Shown here: positions 1 to 9,346 of the stretch, piece by piece
Numbering within the stretch: position 1 is the first letter of the stretch
How the letters are laid out: the number at the start of each line of letters is the position of its first letter
Assembly: GCA_001543005.1 (NCBI GenBank)
Contig: LFLB01000039.1
Coordinates: 1-58,579, forward strand
Length of the DNA: 58,579 nt
Direction: 5' to 3'
Origin: Candidatus Spongiihabitans thiooxidans
GTDB lineage: Bacteria; Pseudomonadota; Gammaproteobacteria; Arenicellales; Poriferihabitantaceae
Made by a program: the position numbers and the translations under genes
The notes under the pieces: generated by a model
Seen by the model: the letters and a program-made list of their open reading frames with translations, nothing else
Databases searched by the model: none
What the model was told of the DNA's origin: nothing

Positions 1-235
1 GCGCAGGATGCGCAAGAGCGGCGATTTACATGGACGTAATGGCAAATACTTGCTCCTGCATTATTTGCACTCCCACCATTCCCTGGCGGTCGTATGCCGC
101 GGGCGCAGGATGCGCAAGAGCGGCGATTTACATGGACGTAATGGCAAATACTTGCTCCTGCATTATTTGCACTCCCACCATTCCCTGGCGGTCGTATGCC
201 GCGAGCGCAGGACGCGCAGGAGCGGCGATTGAAAA
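1..235. repeat. 102-bp tandem repeat, about 2.3 copies
   Basis: Copies begin at 1, 103 and 205 with an exact 102-bp period. The first two are nearly identical and the third is cut off after about 26 bases. Each unit starts with a GC-rich core, GCGCAGGATGCGCAAGAGCG. A related core is found at 34284-34305 near mlaB, so this is a dispersed intergenic repeat and not a gene. ORFs can be read through it on the plus strand, but they simply repeat with the DNA period. The array may continue upstream of the window. Confidence 0.85.
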
Positions 236-254
236 ACGTTATTTAGAACCTGTG

Positions 255-1826
255 TCAAAAAATTCTGATTGCCTCATCACTTCCCGGTTCCATACCCTGC
301 CGCTCCATATCCCGTGCTACCTTTTCAATGGATAGGCGAATTTGTTCGATGTCTTGCTGGGATAGATCTTCATGATTTGGAGCAACTGCATGTCCTTTTA
401 TCCGCCCCGCAAATGCCTTTGCGGTATCAACCATTTCGGAAAATACAGCGCCCGGAGATCGATTCACGGCAGGTTTGGTAAAAAATATGACCTCGCGAGT
501 AGCAAAGTCTCTTAAATTATCAAAGTCGAATTCCCCGGAATCACTCATATTCGCCAGGCTGTACAAGCACACTTTCGCTTTACCGATTGTTTTATTACGA
601 ACGAAGTAATTATTTTCGCTGCGCTCCAAGCCGAGTTGTGTCGCACACCAATTTATAGCGCCACCGTCCAAATAGTCTGTATGTTGCTGCTTTACATTGA
701 CCACAAATACAGACTCATAATAGCGTACAAAGTCCGAGATGGCATTTGCTTGTTGCAATGCGCTTTCAAGAGGCGCCATAAATGCAAAGCTCCGACCAAT
801 GCCTGCGGACAAATTCACAACCAATTCTGAAAATTTAGCGAGTTCAGTTTCGCTAATAGGGCCTTTTTGATCCGCTAATTGAATGGTTACGATTATGTCG
901 CCAAAACGAGCGTCTTCAGATTCCTTTTCCAAATCACACCAGTTCTTTTTAGGTATTTTAAGGCCGAGTATCCGGCTATGCTTAGTAAGCGCAGACTTGG
1001 CCTCACGGTATTGCGCTAATACCGACTCACGACCCACATCACGCTCGCCCGGTAGTCTTACCCAATAATCTATCTGGCTGACCTTTTCAAACCCGTCAAT
1101 ATCTGGATAGCTATATTTACTTGAAGAGCCCGATTTAACCGCGTCCGCGAAGGCTTGTTCTGTTTCCGGTTGGCTGCCCTGATCTAGCTGCGGTTCACCT
1201 TTAAGGTCTAAACTGTTATCCAGTTCAGCTGAGTTATCGGTTGAATCTTTCAGCAAAGATCGGTCGGCTAACCCTGAATCACAAGACCGTTTCGGAATTT
1301 GGATTGAATAAATACCGTCGGAATAGGAGTTGGATTGTGGTTCAATGATATCTTCCAGCGGTTCGCGGGCATCGGGCCGGGTACGCTCTGACTCGGGAAC
1401 ATTTTCAAGGATTTCATCTTCGGCGATGTCCTCAGCGTCATCCCGCACTTGATTCTCAATTTGTTGCTTCTCCATTGCCTGTTGATGCGTGTCGTGCCCA
1501 GATTTAATCTGCCGGGATTCAGAGTGTCGGTGCGTGCCAACCGGATCCTGTTCGAGTTCATCGCGAGACGGTAAACTATCGCTCACTTGATCATCAAGTA
1601 CCGGAATATCATCCGCCTGCGAATCCACTCCATCCAAATCCGCTCCATCCAAATCGAGATTGTTCGGAGCACCGTTGTCATCAATACTGCGTCGGTTTGA
1701 TCCGAGTTGCCCGGGTTGCCCGGATTTCGCGGATTTCAATTTCCCCCGGCCCGGCAGTATCGAAATAACATAAATAGCAATGATGAGGATGATACCAATA
1801 GCGATTAACACAATTTGCAGACTCAC
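255..1826 (-). CDS. zipA: Cell division protein ZipA
   Basis: ZipA anchors FtsZ protofilaments to the inner membrane in gammaproteobacterial divisomes. The 523-residue product has one N-terminal membrane segment (about residues 4-24), a long charged Pro/Gln/Asp-rich linker, and a C-terminal globular domain from about residue 250 that resembles the FtsZ-binding ZipA_C domain. It is much longer than the roughly 330-residue E. coli protein; the extra length is in the linker, which contains small in-frame tandem repeats (15-bp units at 1626-1655 and 9-bp units at 1707-1733). It lies just downstream of smc, the usual gammaproteobacterial order. The ligase gene ligA would be expected next, outside the window. 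Confidence 0.88.
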   Translation of the reverse strand: MSLQIVLIAIGIILIIAIYVISILPGRGKLKSAKSGQPGQLGSNRRSIDDNGAPNNLDLDGADLDGVDSQADDIPVLDDQVSDSLPSRDELEQDPVGTHRHSESRQIKSGHDTHQQAMEKQQIENQVRDDAEDIAEDEILENVPESERTRPDAREPLEDIIEPQSNSYSDGIYSIQIPKRSCDSGLADRSLLKDSTDNSAELDNSLDLKGEPQLDQGSQPETEQAFADAVKSGSSSKYSYPDIDGFEKVSQIDYWVRLPGERDVGRESVLAQYREAKSALTKHSRILGLKIPKKNWCDLEKESEDARFGDIIVTIQLADQKGPISETELAKFSELVVNLSAGIGRSFAFMAPLESALQQANAISDFVRYYESVFVVNVKQQHTDYLDGGAINWCATQLGLERSENNYFVRNKTIGKAKVCLYSLANMSDSGEFDFDNLRDFATREVIFFTKPAVNRSPGAVFSEMVDTAKAFAGRIKGHAVAPNHEDLSQQDIEQIRLSIEKVARDMERQGMEPGSDEAIRIF

Positions 1827-1887
1827 ATTAATTCCTCAAACTCGATTTGATTTATTCATGTTACACAATTCGAACTGTTCATCTAAC

Positions 1888-1930
1888 GCGATGTGCGAGC
1901 AGGTAGCACATGATCGCACATCGCTTTTTT
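1888..1930 (+). terminator. Intrinsic terminator-like hairpin between smc and zipA, plus-strand orientation
   Basis: A perfect 11-bp stem (1888-1898 with 1914-1924, arm GCGATGTGCGA) with a 15-base loop is followed by six T at 1925-1930 on the plus strand. Both flanking genes are on the minus strand, where the stem is preceded by A6 and followed by no T tract. As written it would stop antisense transcription entering smc. For the smc-zipA mRNA it is only an intergenic hairpin. Confidence 0.6.
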
Positions 1931-1943
1931 ATTACAGAGACCG

Positions 1944-4900
1944 TTATTGAACCGCCATCTCAATCGCCTGATCGATATCGACTGAAACCAATCTCGACAC
2001 ACCGGCTTCCACCATTGTAACACCCACCAACAAATCCATGGCCTCCATGGTAATTTTATTGTGCGTTATCACAATCATTTGACTGCATTCGGCAAGCGTT
2101 TTCAGAGTCTGGCAGTATCGATCAACATTGGCATCATCCAATGACGCATCAACCTCATCAAGCATGCAAAATGGCGCCGGATTGAGTTTGAACAGCGAAA
2201 ACAACAACGCCACCGCCGTTAACGCCTTTTCCCCCCCTGACAACAGGTGAATATGGCTGTTTCGCTTTCCCGGCGGTTGCGCTATGACACCAATACCTGC
2301 GGTCAGTAAATCGCTACCTGTTAAGTAAAGTTCTGCCTTGCCTCCTCCGAATAGTTTTGGGAAAAATTCATTAAACCCCACGTTAATTTTGTCGAATGTT
2401 TGCTTGAATCGAGAACGAGATTCTCGATCAATCTTGCGTATGACACTTTCGAGCGTATCCAAGGCTTCGCTCAAATCGGCATGTTGAGTATCAAGATATT
2501 GCATGCGCTCGCTCTGCTCGTCAAATTCTTCGATTGCAACCAGATTAACCGGCCCAATACGCGCAATTTTCAATTCGATTGCGGAGCGTGTCTCTTGCCA
2601 TAAATCAACAGTTGCATTATCCGGAATCTCGGCGCCATATTCTTCAATGTTATATCCTTGCTCCTCAATGGATTCAGATTGGGTGTCCCTGCGTACCTTG
2701 ATTTCTTGCTTGGAAAGTTTGTGTTGATCCAAAATTTCACGGGCCTCGTTAACCTGCTCCACCTGGCCCGAACGATTCGCGTTTATCTGGATAATTTTAT
2801 TGTCAAAACCGGCCACCTTATCTTTAGAGGATGAAAACCGCGAATCTATTTTCAGTTTCTGTTCGAGTAACTGGTCCAGTTCTGCTTGCAATTCGGCAAC
2901 CGATTCGCTGGGCTTATTACCCTTTTCAGTCAACGCCGAGAAACGTAAATCGGACTGCTCCACTTCCTGTCGAAGGCGTTCAATATTTTCCCGGATAGAT
3001 TCAATGCCGGCTTCCAACCGCTGCTTTTGCAGCTCTTTTTGGTGCAGCTTTTCCCGCTCCTGGCTAACCGCGTTACGATTTTCCACAACCTGCGCATTTA
3101 AATGATCGCGCCGCTGTATCAGCTTTTCGCGTTGTTGATCAAGGCCGCCGGTTTGCTGCGCCGCGGTTTCCAGTAACGCTTTGGCATTTTCAATGTCATT
3201 GCGGTCGCCCTTCATTTGCACAAGCAAATCTTCGAGCTCGCCGGTCTGTTTGTTGGTTTTTGCCTGGGCTTCCAGATACTGTGCCTCTTCACGACCAAAC
3301 CGGTTATGTAATGCTGACATATCCGAACGCAATGCATTCGATTCAACGCGTTGTGCCTGCAATTTGGACTCGAGCTCAGTGCGCTGATTATCCAAATCCT
3401 CGATTTCCTGATCGGCGCGTGCCACCAACTGAATGATTTCCAGCCGACGTTGTTGTAACTGGCTGATTTCTCCTTCCCTGACCAAAACGCCTGTTTCCAA
3501 CTGGCTCTGGCTGGCAAAATCGACCCAGTTTGCACCGACCAGCACACCCTCTCGCGTCACAACACACTCTCGGCCAATAAGTGCGGCTTGATGTTCAATG
3601 GCGTGTTCCAGGGAATCCGCAACATAAATTCCCGAAAGCAACGGCGACAGATTCACGTTTTCGACCTCAATCTTGTCGATTAGCCTGGGCAATTCTATTC
3701 TGTCCTGTGGCACCTCAACCGCAGCGCTGGCAATCAATGACAACCCGAAATTTGGCGGGCGACGCAATATGTCAATAGTAATCTCCTCGGCGCAAATGGC
3801 CCCGAAAAACCCGTTCAAAAGCCGATCCACGGCGCGCTCCCAACCTTCCGATACTTTGATATTTCCAGCTAATTTCGGCGCATTTCTCAAACCACTGTCA
3901 CTGAGCCAGGATTCCAGCACATCATTATCAACCCCTAGTGCGGCATTTTGAATTTCCTGTAGTGATTCCAGTCGAGAGACAACTTCTTGTAATTGGGTTC
4001 TGGCGTTAGCAGCGTGGTCGCGCTTATCTTCCAGTTCCGCTGAGAGATGTTTTATTGCAGTTTCGGATGCCTGAAGCTGCTTTTCCGCATCGGCATATTG
4101 CTTGTCGTGGTTTGCCACTTCGAGCCGCAATGCTTCAATATTCATGACTGAAAACTGCTGTGTTGAAGCTGTTATTTGCTGTTCGAGTTTTTCTTTATGG
4201 CGCGACCCGCGTTTCAAGTGTTGCTCAAGATACTCGATTCGAGATTTTTGGATTTCCTTCTGTTGGGCAGGGGCGCGAGATTGTTCACTAAATGCCTCCA
4301 TTTCAGTTAACCAATCCTGCAATATCTTTTCGGCCTCAACTAACCTGGCTTCAGCCTCATTGCTTATCGACTGCAGGGCTCCCAGTTCCGGTAAATTTTT
4401 CTCAAGCTGTGCGCACAAAAGAATTTCTTTTTGCCTATCCGATTCAATTTGCTGCTGTCGCTCAACCTTACTCGCATTAAGTCGATCCAATTCTTCCGTT
4501 TGTGATGTTTGCGTTTCGTTCTGGTGTTCAATACGTTGTTCAAGGTTGGAAATATCGGCACCCGCTCGATAAAACGCTTGCTGTATTTGATTATTTTCTT
4601 CGTGGGATTCTGCTTGCTGTTCACGCAAAGTTTCCAGCTCAGCGTCGGTTTGCCGTTGGGATGCCATGGCAGATTGCAAAGTGTTTTCAAGTTTCGCGGT
4701 TATCCGGTCTTGCTCGACTAATTGCGTATCCAGAGCATGTAGCCGCAATATCTGGAGCTGACCGTTTATTTGTCGCTCTTGTTTCTTTAAATTCTTATAT
4801 CGGCTTGCAGATGCCGCCTGTCTTTTTAATCTGCGTAGTTGTTTTCCGAGTTGGTCGCGAATATCTGAAACCTGGTCCAGGTTTTCCCGGGTGTGTGCAA

Positions 4901-5450
4901 TTCTGGTTTCGGTTTCGTGCCGTCGGTCTTTGTACTGTAAAGTGCCGGCTGCCTCTTCTACAAATGCACGTAAATCTTCAGGTCTGGCTTCAACAATTTG
5001 GCTCACCATGCCTTGTTCAATTATCGAATAGGATCGGGGACCCAGGCCAGTCCCCCGAAATAAATCTAAAACATCCCGACGCCTGGTTTTCAGGTTGTTA
5101 ATGGAATAGATAGAATGTCCATCCCGGGTCAGGGTTCGTTTAACCGAAATCTCAGCGAATTGCCCGTAATTACCGGGTGCGCGACCATCGCTATTATCGA
5201 AAATCAGCTCAACAGCGGCTTTACCTACAGGCTTTCGTGCCGATGAGCCATTGAAAATAACATCCGTCATGTTGTCGCCACGAAGCATTTTCGCGGAAGA
5301 TTCTCCCATCACCCAACGCACCGCATCGATTACATTGGATTTCCCGCATCCATTCGGTCCAACTACGCCAACAAGGTGGGCCGGAAAGCGGATATCTGTT
5401 GAATCAACGAATGATTTGAAGCCTGAAACCTGTAACTTCTTAAGCCGCAT
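1944..5450 (-). CDS. smc: Chromosome segregation protein SMC
   Basis: SMC is the ATPase core of the bacterial condensin, which compacts and resolves newly replicated chromosomes. The 1168-residue product shows the full architecture: Walker A GPNGCGKS at residues 31-38, a first coiled coil, a hinge domain around residues 510-650, a second coiled coil, and near the C-terminus the ABC signature LLSGGEKALTA and Walker B FCMLDEVDASLDD. Length is normal for the family and no frame is broken. Upstream lies the predicted tracrRNA region of the CRISPR locus, divergent from smc; downstream is zipA. Confidence 0.96.
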   Translation of the reverse strand: MRLKKLQVSGFKSFVDSTDIRFPAHLVGVVGPNGCGKSNVIDAVRWVMGESSAKMLRGDNMTDVIFNGSSARKPVGKAAVELIFDNSDGRAPGNYGQFAEISVKRTLTRDGHSIYSINNLKTRRRDVLDLFRGTGLGPRSYSIIEQGMVSQIVEARPEDLRAFVEEAAGTLQYKDRRHETETRIAHTRENLDQVSDIRDQLGKQLRRLKRQAASASRYKNLKKQERQINGQLQILRLHALDTQLVEQDRITAKLENTLQSAMASQRQTDAELETLREQQAESHEENNQIQQAFYRAGADISNLEQRIEHQNETQTSQTEELDRLNASKVERQQQIESDRQKEILLCAQLEKNLPELGALQSISNEAEARLVEAEKILQDWLTEMEAFSEQSRAPAQQKEIQKSRIEYLEQHLKRGSRHKEKLEQQITASTQQFSVMNIEALRLEVANHDKQYADAEKQLQASETAIKHLSAELEDKRDHAANARTQLQEVVSRLESLQEIQNAALGVDNDVLESWLSDSGLRNAPKLAGNIKVSEGWERAVDRLLNGFFGAICAEEITIDILRRPPNFGLSLIASAAVEVPQDRIELPRLIDKIEVENVNLSPLLSGIYVADSLEHAIEHQAALIGRECVVTREGVLVGANWVDFASQSQLETGVLVREGEISQLQQRRLEIIQLVARADQEIEDLDNQRTELESKLQAQRVESNALRSDMSALHNRFGREEAQYLEAQAKTNKQTGELEDLLVQMKGDRNDIENAKALLETAAQQTGGLDQQREKLIQRRDHLNAQVVENRNAVSQEREKLHQKELQKQRLEAGIESIRENIERLRQEVEQSDLRFSALTEKGNKPSESVAELQAELDQLLEQKLKIDSRFSSSKDKVAGFDNKIIQINANRSGQVEQVNEAREILDQHKLSKQEIKVRRDTQSESIEEQGYNIEEYGAEIPDNATVDLWQETRSAIELKIARIGPVNLVAIEEFDEQSERMQYLDTQHADLSEALDTLESVIRKIDRESRSRFKQTFDKINVGFNEFFPKLFGGGKAELYLTGSDLLTAGIGVIAQPPGKRNSHIHLLSGGEKALTAVALLFSLFKLNPAPFCMLDEVDASLDDANVDRYCQTLKTLAECSQMIVITHNKITMEAMDLLVGVTMVEAGVSRLVSVDIDQAIEMAVQ

Positions 5451-5692
5451 CAGGGGGTTTGGTTTTTCTCAACAGGCAATTAGGGGAACAAGTTAGAATA
5501 ACTTATTGAAGATAAAATGGATATTTCATGTTCCGCGGAGTTTTGCGTTCATGAACAGATAACCGTATCATTTTAGCATATCTTTGAACCACTAATAAGT
5601 CAATTGTCTTGCAAAATTTTGGCATCACGCTGATCAATATACTATCGCTTGCGTTCACTGAATTCTGTATGCGAATGAGTTTCTGGTGGAAG
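5451..5692. other. Intergenic region between smc and the tracrRNA promoter
   Basis: About 240 bp separate the smc start from the predicted tracrRNA promoter. The region must contain the smc promoter on the minus strand, but no convincing consensus pair was found. A 112-codon minus-strand ORF spans 5503-5841. It has no recognisable domain and runs antisense through the anti-repeat, so it is not annotated as a gene. Confidence 0.4.
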
Positions 5693-5721
5693 TTTCCAAC
5701 AACTCGCAAACCGAGGATAAC
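5693..5721 (+). promoter_or_regulatory. Predicted tracrRNA promoter
   Basis: TTTCCA at 5693-5698 (4 of 6 to the sigma70 -35 box) is separated by exactly 17 bases from GATAAC at 5716-5721 (4 of 6 to the -10 box). Transcription would start near 5728, two bases before the degenerate CRISPR repeat at 5730. Each box is only moderate; the spacing and position make the call. Confidence 0.45.
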
Positions 5722-5727
5722 CAAATA

Positions 5728-5840
5728 AAAATCTGCCCCACTGGCTATCTGGAGGAAGGGAACAAAAAACAGAACTAGAATCTTGCCTGGGTTGTTGTCT
5801 GTGATCATTGATGGCTTTCTAGTAACAGCTGTTACTGTCA
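5728..5840 (+). ncRNA. Predicted tracrRNA of the type II-C system
   Basis: Bases 5730-5770 align along their whole length with the 36-bp CRISPR repeat, written in the orientation complementary to the crRNA. Conserved blocks are CACTGG (5739-5744), GG and GG (5751-5755), GGGAA (5758-5762) and AAAAC (5766-5770). The RNA can pair with the crRNA repeat as GUUUU/AAAAC, then a bulge (GA against CAA), UUCCC/GGGAA, CC/GG twice, an internal loop, and CCAGUG/CACUGG. This is the lower stem, bulge and upper stem expected for Cas9 guides. A possible tail helix pairs ACTAGAA (5774-5780) with TTCTAGT (5817-5823), overlapping a 16-base palindrome at 5821-5836. No T-rich terminator is seen, so the 3' end is a guess. 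It lies just upstream of cas9 and on the same strand. Confidence 0.6.
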
Positions 5841-5905
5841 CCTGTCACATATTTTCGGGCAAAAATATTGTCGCCACGACGGAGGAGTTAGAGCGTACCT
5901 TGTTG

Positions 5906-5911
5906 TATAAT
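5906..5911 (+). promoter_or_regulatory. Possible cas9 -10 box
   Basis: A perfect TATAAT lies 31 bases before the cas9 ATG and would give a 5' leader of about 24 bases. No good -35 is found at 17 bases, so cas9 might instead depend on readthrough from the tracrRNA promoter. No clear Shine-Dalgarno sequence precedes the cas9 ATG at 5942. Confidence 0.35.
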
Positions 5912-5941
5912 TGAGCGGATAATAAACAAACGAAACATCCT

Positions 5942-8900
5942 ATGAAAAACTGCAAAAACTTTTCTTTCGATGTAGGTATGACATCGCTTGGGGTAGCCGT
6001 TAACGAGAACGGTGAAATTATTCATGGTGATGTGTTGCTTATGCACTTAGATGCCGGATCAGTCAAGGCGCAAGCCGGTCGGCGGCGGATGTTCCGCACC
6101 CGCGAAGCACACAAGGCGCGGGAAGCAGTTCTGGAGTCTTTGTGGCGGTCAATTGGCAAAGAACCTCTGCAGCGCAAGCGTTTCACCAAGATAACGGGGC
6201 CAAGCGGCAAGACGACCTTCCAAAAAACCAAGGCGGACAAGCGGCTGGAACGAGAGTTTCCTGCCAAAGGTGATTCGACTGTGTACGCTTCCAGCCTGTT
6301 GCGAATCATGCTACTGGAAGGTGAGCCACTGGAAGACTGGCAAATCTACAAAGCCTTGCACGCCGGCATTCAAAGACGGGGTTACGACCAGAATGTACCG
6401 TGGAAAACCCGCGAAGAAGCCAGAGAAAAAGAACAGGGGCGGAAACCCGGCTCAGAGAAAAAGAAGAAAGAAGAAAACCCTGAAAATCAGATTGATCAGT
6501 TCAACCAGGATTTACAAGAAATGGCGCCTGACGCGCGTTATCACTTGCCCTGCTACTACGACGCATGGAAAATGGGGTTGTGGGATGCTCAAACAAAGAA
6601 AATAATTCATATACGCCAGCAGTCCAACTCCACGCACAAGGCACGAAAGTATAACGCCAGCAGGGCATCTGTTACCAACGAAACCAAAAAATTGCTTAGC
6701 CAGGCGGCCGAGCAGATTCCGGAACTCAATGAACATTTAACCGAAGACAAACTCGACCAATTGCTCTATGGGGGCCAGCAAAACGCCTTGGACAAACGCT
6801 ATCCGTCCGCCACCAAAATTGACGGGCTTCTTGGACAGAAATACCCGCGCTTTGAAAACCGTATTGTTTCTGAGTGCGCTCTGATACCGCGCCTGAATGT
6901 ATGCAAGTCGGAAAAATCACTGGCGATTGAGGTGGGATTTTTACTGCGCCTGGTCGACTGGCGTTATGAGACTGAAGATGAACATGGCAGCAAGTCGGAG
7001 CATTCGCTTACCGGCCAGCAGATAATCAATAAATTTCAGGAATGTGATTCAGCGTGGAAGAAAAAGTCACAGGCGTATAAGCCGGAAGAATATGCCAAAT
7101 GTTTCAAGTTAACCCCAAGCAAGGTTGCGAAAATGGCGGAAAAATTGGGCGGGTCCGTCAAAACAGGGCACGAGGACATTCCAGCCAGTCGGCACGCTGG
7201 AAGAAGTCGATTCAGCCAACCGGCGTTGCATTTGATGAAATCCTTGATTCTTTCCGAAAAAACCCCGAAAGGGTTTTATGAAGAACTATCACAAATTGTT
7301 GCAACTCAGGAAAAAGAAAATCCAGGTGCGGAATTTGGGTATCAAATATTTCCTGATATTCCTTATAAATACTTCCTCGATGATTTCAGGTTTCTTGAGA
7401 AAATGGGAAATAGCCGCGATACTATCCATGTTCCCGACATGAGTCTGGCCGAGCGCTATCTCAATGAATATGGTGATGTGGAATCTGCCATTCAGAAAGT
7501 TATCAACTCTTGTAATTGGCCGGAACTACGGCATCGGTTGAATGTGTTTCGTCGTGAATTGGAAAATTTGATCAAAAAATACGGGACACCGGATGCTGTT
7601 CATCTGGAGTTTATCCGAGAAGATTTTCTCAGTCCAAAGAGAAAAAATGAATATAGCAAACGAGCAAAGACCGGTAATGAGGATAGACAAAAAGCAATCA
7701 AAACACTCAAAGAACTAAAGATACCGATTACCGAGAAAAACATACTTCGCTACCGTTTGTATACGGAACAAAATAAACGGTGCTTATATACGGACGATTC
7801 CATAGATATATCGGCTCTGGAAAGTTATGACATTGACCACATTTTCCCTAAGGAAGATGGCGGGCCGGATGCGTACTACAACAAAGTGCTGACCAGTGCG
7901 GATGTCAACCGCAAACAAAAAGGCAAGCGCTTGCCTTGCGAATGTGATTTTATCAATTGGGCGGCATTCAAGACTCGCTTGAAAAATTTACATTTGGGCA
8001 ACAACAAGAAAAAATTGCTTTTGGCAAGCCCCCGGAAAGAAGCGGAAGAACTTGTGGAAAAATATACGGGTTTATCTGGAACTGCATACATTGCCCGGCT
8101 CGCCAGGGACATTGTGTGTTTGCGGTTTGGTTGGCAACCCGGGGCAGAAGGCGAGCAGCAGCGAATATTTGTTATCAGTGGCGGGTTGACCAGCAAAGTT
8201 GCCAAGAAATACAAACTCTATCAGGCGCTTGGGGATGGTTCCAAGCACTACCAGAAAGACCGTTCGGACCACCGACACCATGCGCTGGACGCCATGGTGA
8301 TTAGTTATCTGCGCCAGTGGGCAAGAGACAAGAACAAAACCGATTTCTTCAAGTTTCCCGCCGGTGTCAATGCAGATTATTTTGCCAAAAAACTAGCCTG
8401 CGTGAATCCGCACTATGTAACCAAGATGCGGCCTGCCCTTGCTGAACAACCAAAACCAAACAGAAGTGCCGGCAAAAATAAAATGAATAAAAAGGAATAC
8501 AAAAATCTCAGCAAAGACCCCGAGGAACGAGGGCAGTGGTACACCAATAAGTCGGAAACCGGGAAAGGCACTTCTCAGCACGGGTATCTTTTTTACAAAG
8601 ATGATAAGGGAAAAGTGTGTCATAAAACCATTCACAGCTTTCGTTCTCCTTATGAGGTGAAGAAGGAAGTGGAAAAAAAGGCCAGCAAAATTATTGGTTT
8701 GTTTTATCAAGGCAAAAGTATCGATCTGCCGAGTCAGGATCAGATAACGGCGACCCAATTGGGGAGAGATGCCCGACTTAAATTTGGTGAGTACATGATT
8801 ATCAAAATACTTAAGAAAGAAGTAATCATTGGCGACCCCAAGCAACCGCAAGAGCAATCCAAAGATACTAATTCAACAGGCCGCTACCGGATACCATTCG

Positions 8901-9346
8901 CCGACCTTGAAAAAATCAAAGTGTGTAATGAACTGAAGCGTGAAAAGCCATTTGATTTAGATGGATTTTCTGTAGACAAGGATAAAACGTTAACCGGTAC
9001 CTACAGGGTGGATAACGGCCAACCCAGCTTGCGGAATTTTATTATTATTGACACCAAAACCAGCGAGGAAAAGTTGGTTAATTTCGCCAGTTTAGTGAAA
9101 TATCTTGCTGAAAAGAACTGGCTCAATGATCTTGAAGTAAAGGATATTGTTACGATAAACAAAAACCACATATCTTATATAAACAAAGTAAAAGCAGACA
9201 ACTTACCCAATCAGAATCTCCCTGATGGGCGTTATCAAATTAAGAGATTTGAGAGTGGTGGGAACGAAGTATGTTTGGTTAGTCAAAATGGCACGGTTTA
9301 TAGGATGAACAGCAAAGTTCTGGAGTATGCCAAGCGGACCGACTAA
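5942..9346 (+). CDS. cas9: CRISPR-associated endonuclease Cas9, type II-C
   Basis: RNA-guided DNA endonuclease that cuts both strands of invading DNA. The 1134-residue length fits compact type II-C Cas9. All catalytic elements are present: RuvC-I with D10 in FDVGMTSLG, an Arg-rich bridge helix at about 41-72, RuvC-II HLEFIRED with E556, an HNH domain with DIDHIFPK (H633) and N656, and RuvC-III with H779/H780 and D783 in HHALDA. A Lys/Glu-rich insertion near residues 160-180 and a long C-terminal PAM-interacting region complete it. It should be nuclease-active. It is followed by cas1 with a 20-base ORF overlap and by cas2; no csn2 or cas4 is present, which sets the subtype as II-C. Confidence 0.95.
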   Translation: MKNCKNFSFDVGMTSLGVAVNENGEIIHGDVLLMHLDAGSVKAQAGRRRMFRTREAHKAREAVLESLWRSIGKEPLQRKRFTKITGPSGKTTFQKTKADKRLEREFPAKGDSTVYASSLLRIMLLEGEPLEDWQIYKALHAGIQRRGYDQNVPWKTREEAREKEQGRKPGSEKKKKEENPENQIDQFNQDLQEMAPDARYHLPCYYDAWKMGLWDAQTKKIIHIRQQSNSTHKARKYNASRASVTNETKKLLSQAAEQIPELNEHLTEDKLDQLLYGGQQNALDKRYPSATKIDGLLGQKYPRFENRIVSECALIPRLNVCKSEKSLAIEVGFLLRLVDWRYETEDEHGSKSEHSLTGQQIINKFQECDSAWKKKSQAYKPEEYAKCFKLTPSKVAKMAEKLGGSVKTGHEDIPASRHAGRSRFSQPALHLMKSLILSEKTPKGFYEELSQIVATQEKENPGAEFGYQIFPDIPYKYFLDDFRFLEKMGNSRDTIHVPDMSLAERYLNEYGDVESAIQKVINSCNWPELRHRLNVFRRELENLIKKYGTPDAVHLEFIREDFLSPKRKNEYSKRAKTGNEDRQKAIKTLKELKIPITEKNILRYRLYTEQNKRCLYTDDSIDISALESYDIDHIFPKEDGGPDAYYNKVLTSADVNRKQKGKRLPCECDFINWAAFKTRLKNLHLGNNKKKLLLASPRKEAEELVEKYTGLSGTAYIARLARDIVCLRFGWQPGAEGEQQRIFVISGGLTSKVAKKYKLYQALGDGSKHYQKDRSDHRHHALDAMVISYLRQWARDKNKTDFFKFPAGVNADYFAKKLACVNPHYVTKMRPALAEQPKPNRSAGKNKMNKKEYKNLSKDPEERGQWYTNKSETGKGTSQHGYLFYKDDKGKVCHKTIHSFRSPYEVKKEVEKKASKIIGLFYQGKSIDLPSQDQITATQLGRDARLKFGEYMIIKILKKEVIIGDPKQPQEQSKDTNSTGRYRIPFADLEKIKVCNELKREKPFDLDGFSVDKDKTLTGTYRVDNGQPSLRNFIIIDTKTSEEKLVNFASLVKYLAEKNWLNDLEVKDIVTINKNHISYINKVKADNLPNQNLPDGRYQIKRFESGGNEVCLVSQNGTVYRMNSKVLEYAKRTD

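Noticed and set aside
8..335. Two ORFs across the left edge with internally repeated protein
   Set aside because: They arise from the 102-bp tandem repeat, where the period is a multiple of three, and lack a ribosome site or known domain.
4502..5101. A 199-codon plus-strand ORF
   Set aside because: It is the antisense shadow of the conserved N-terminal part of smc.
5503..5841. A 112-codon minus-strand ORF upstream of cas9
   Set aside because: No domain, poor coding character, and it runs antisense through the predicted tracrRNA.
5849..5868. AT-rich hairpin ATATTTT...AAAATAT as tracrRNA terminator
   Set aside because: The stem is all A-T and no T run follows, so it does not support a terminator call.
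8393..8857. A 154-codon minus-strand ORF inside cas9
   Set aside because: Shadow of the cas9 coding frame without its own signals.
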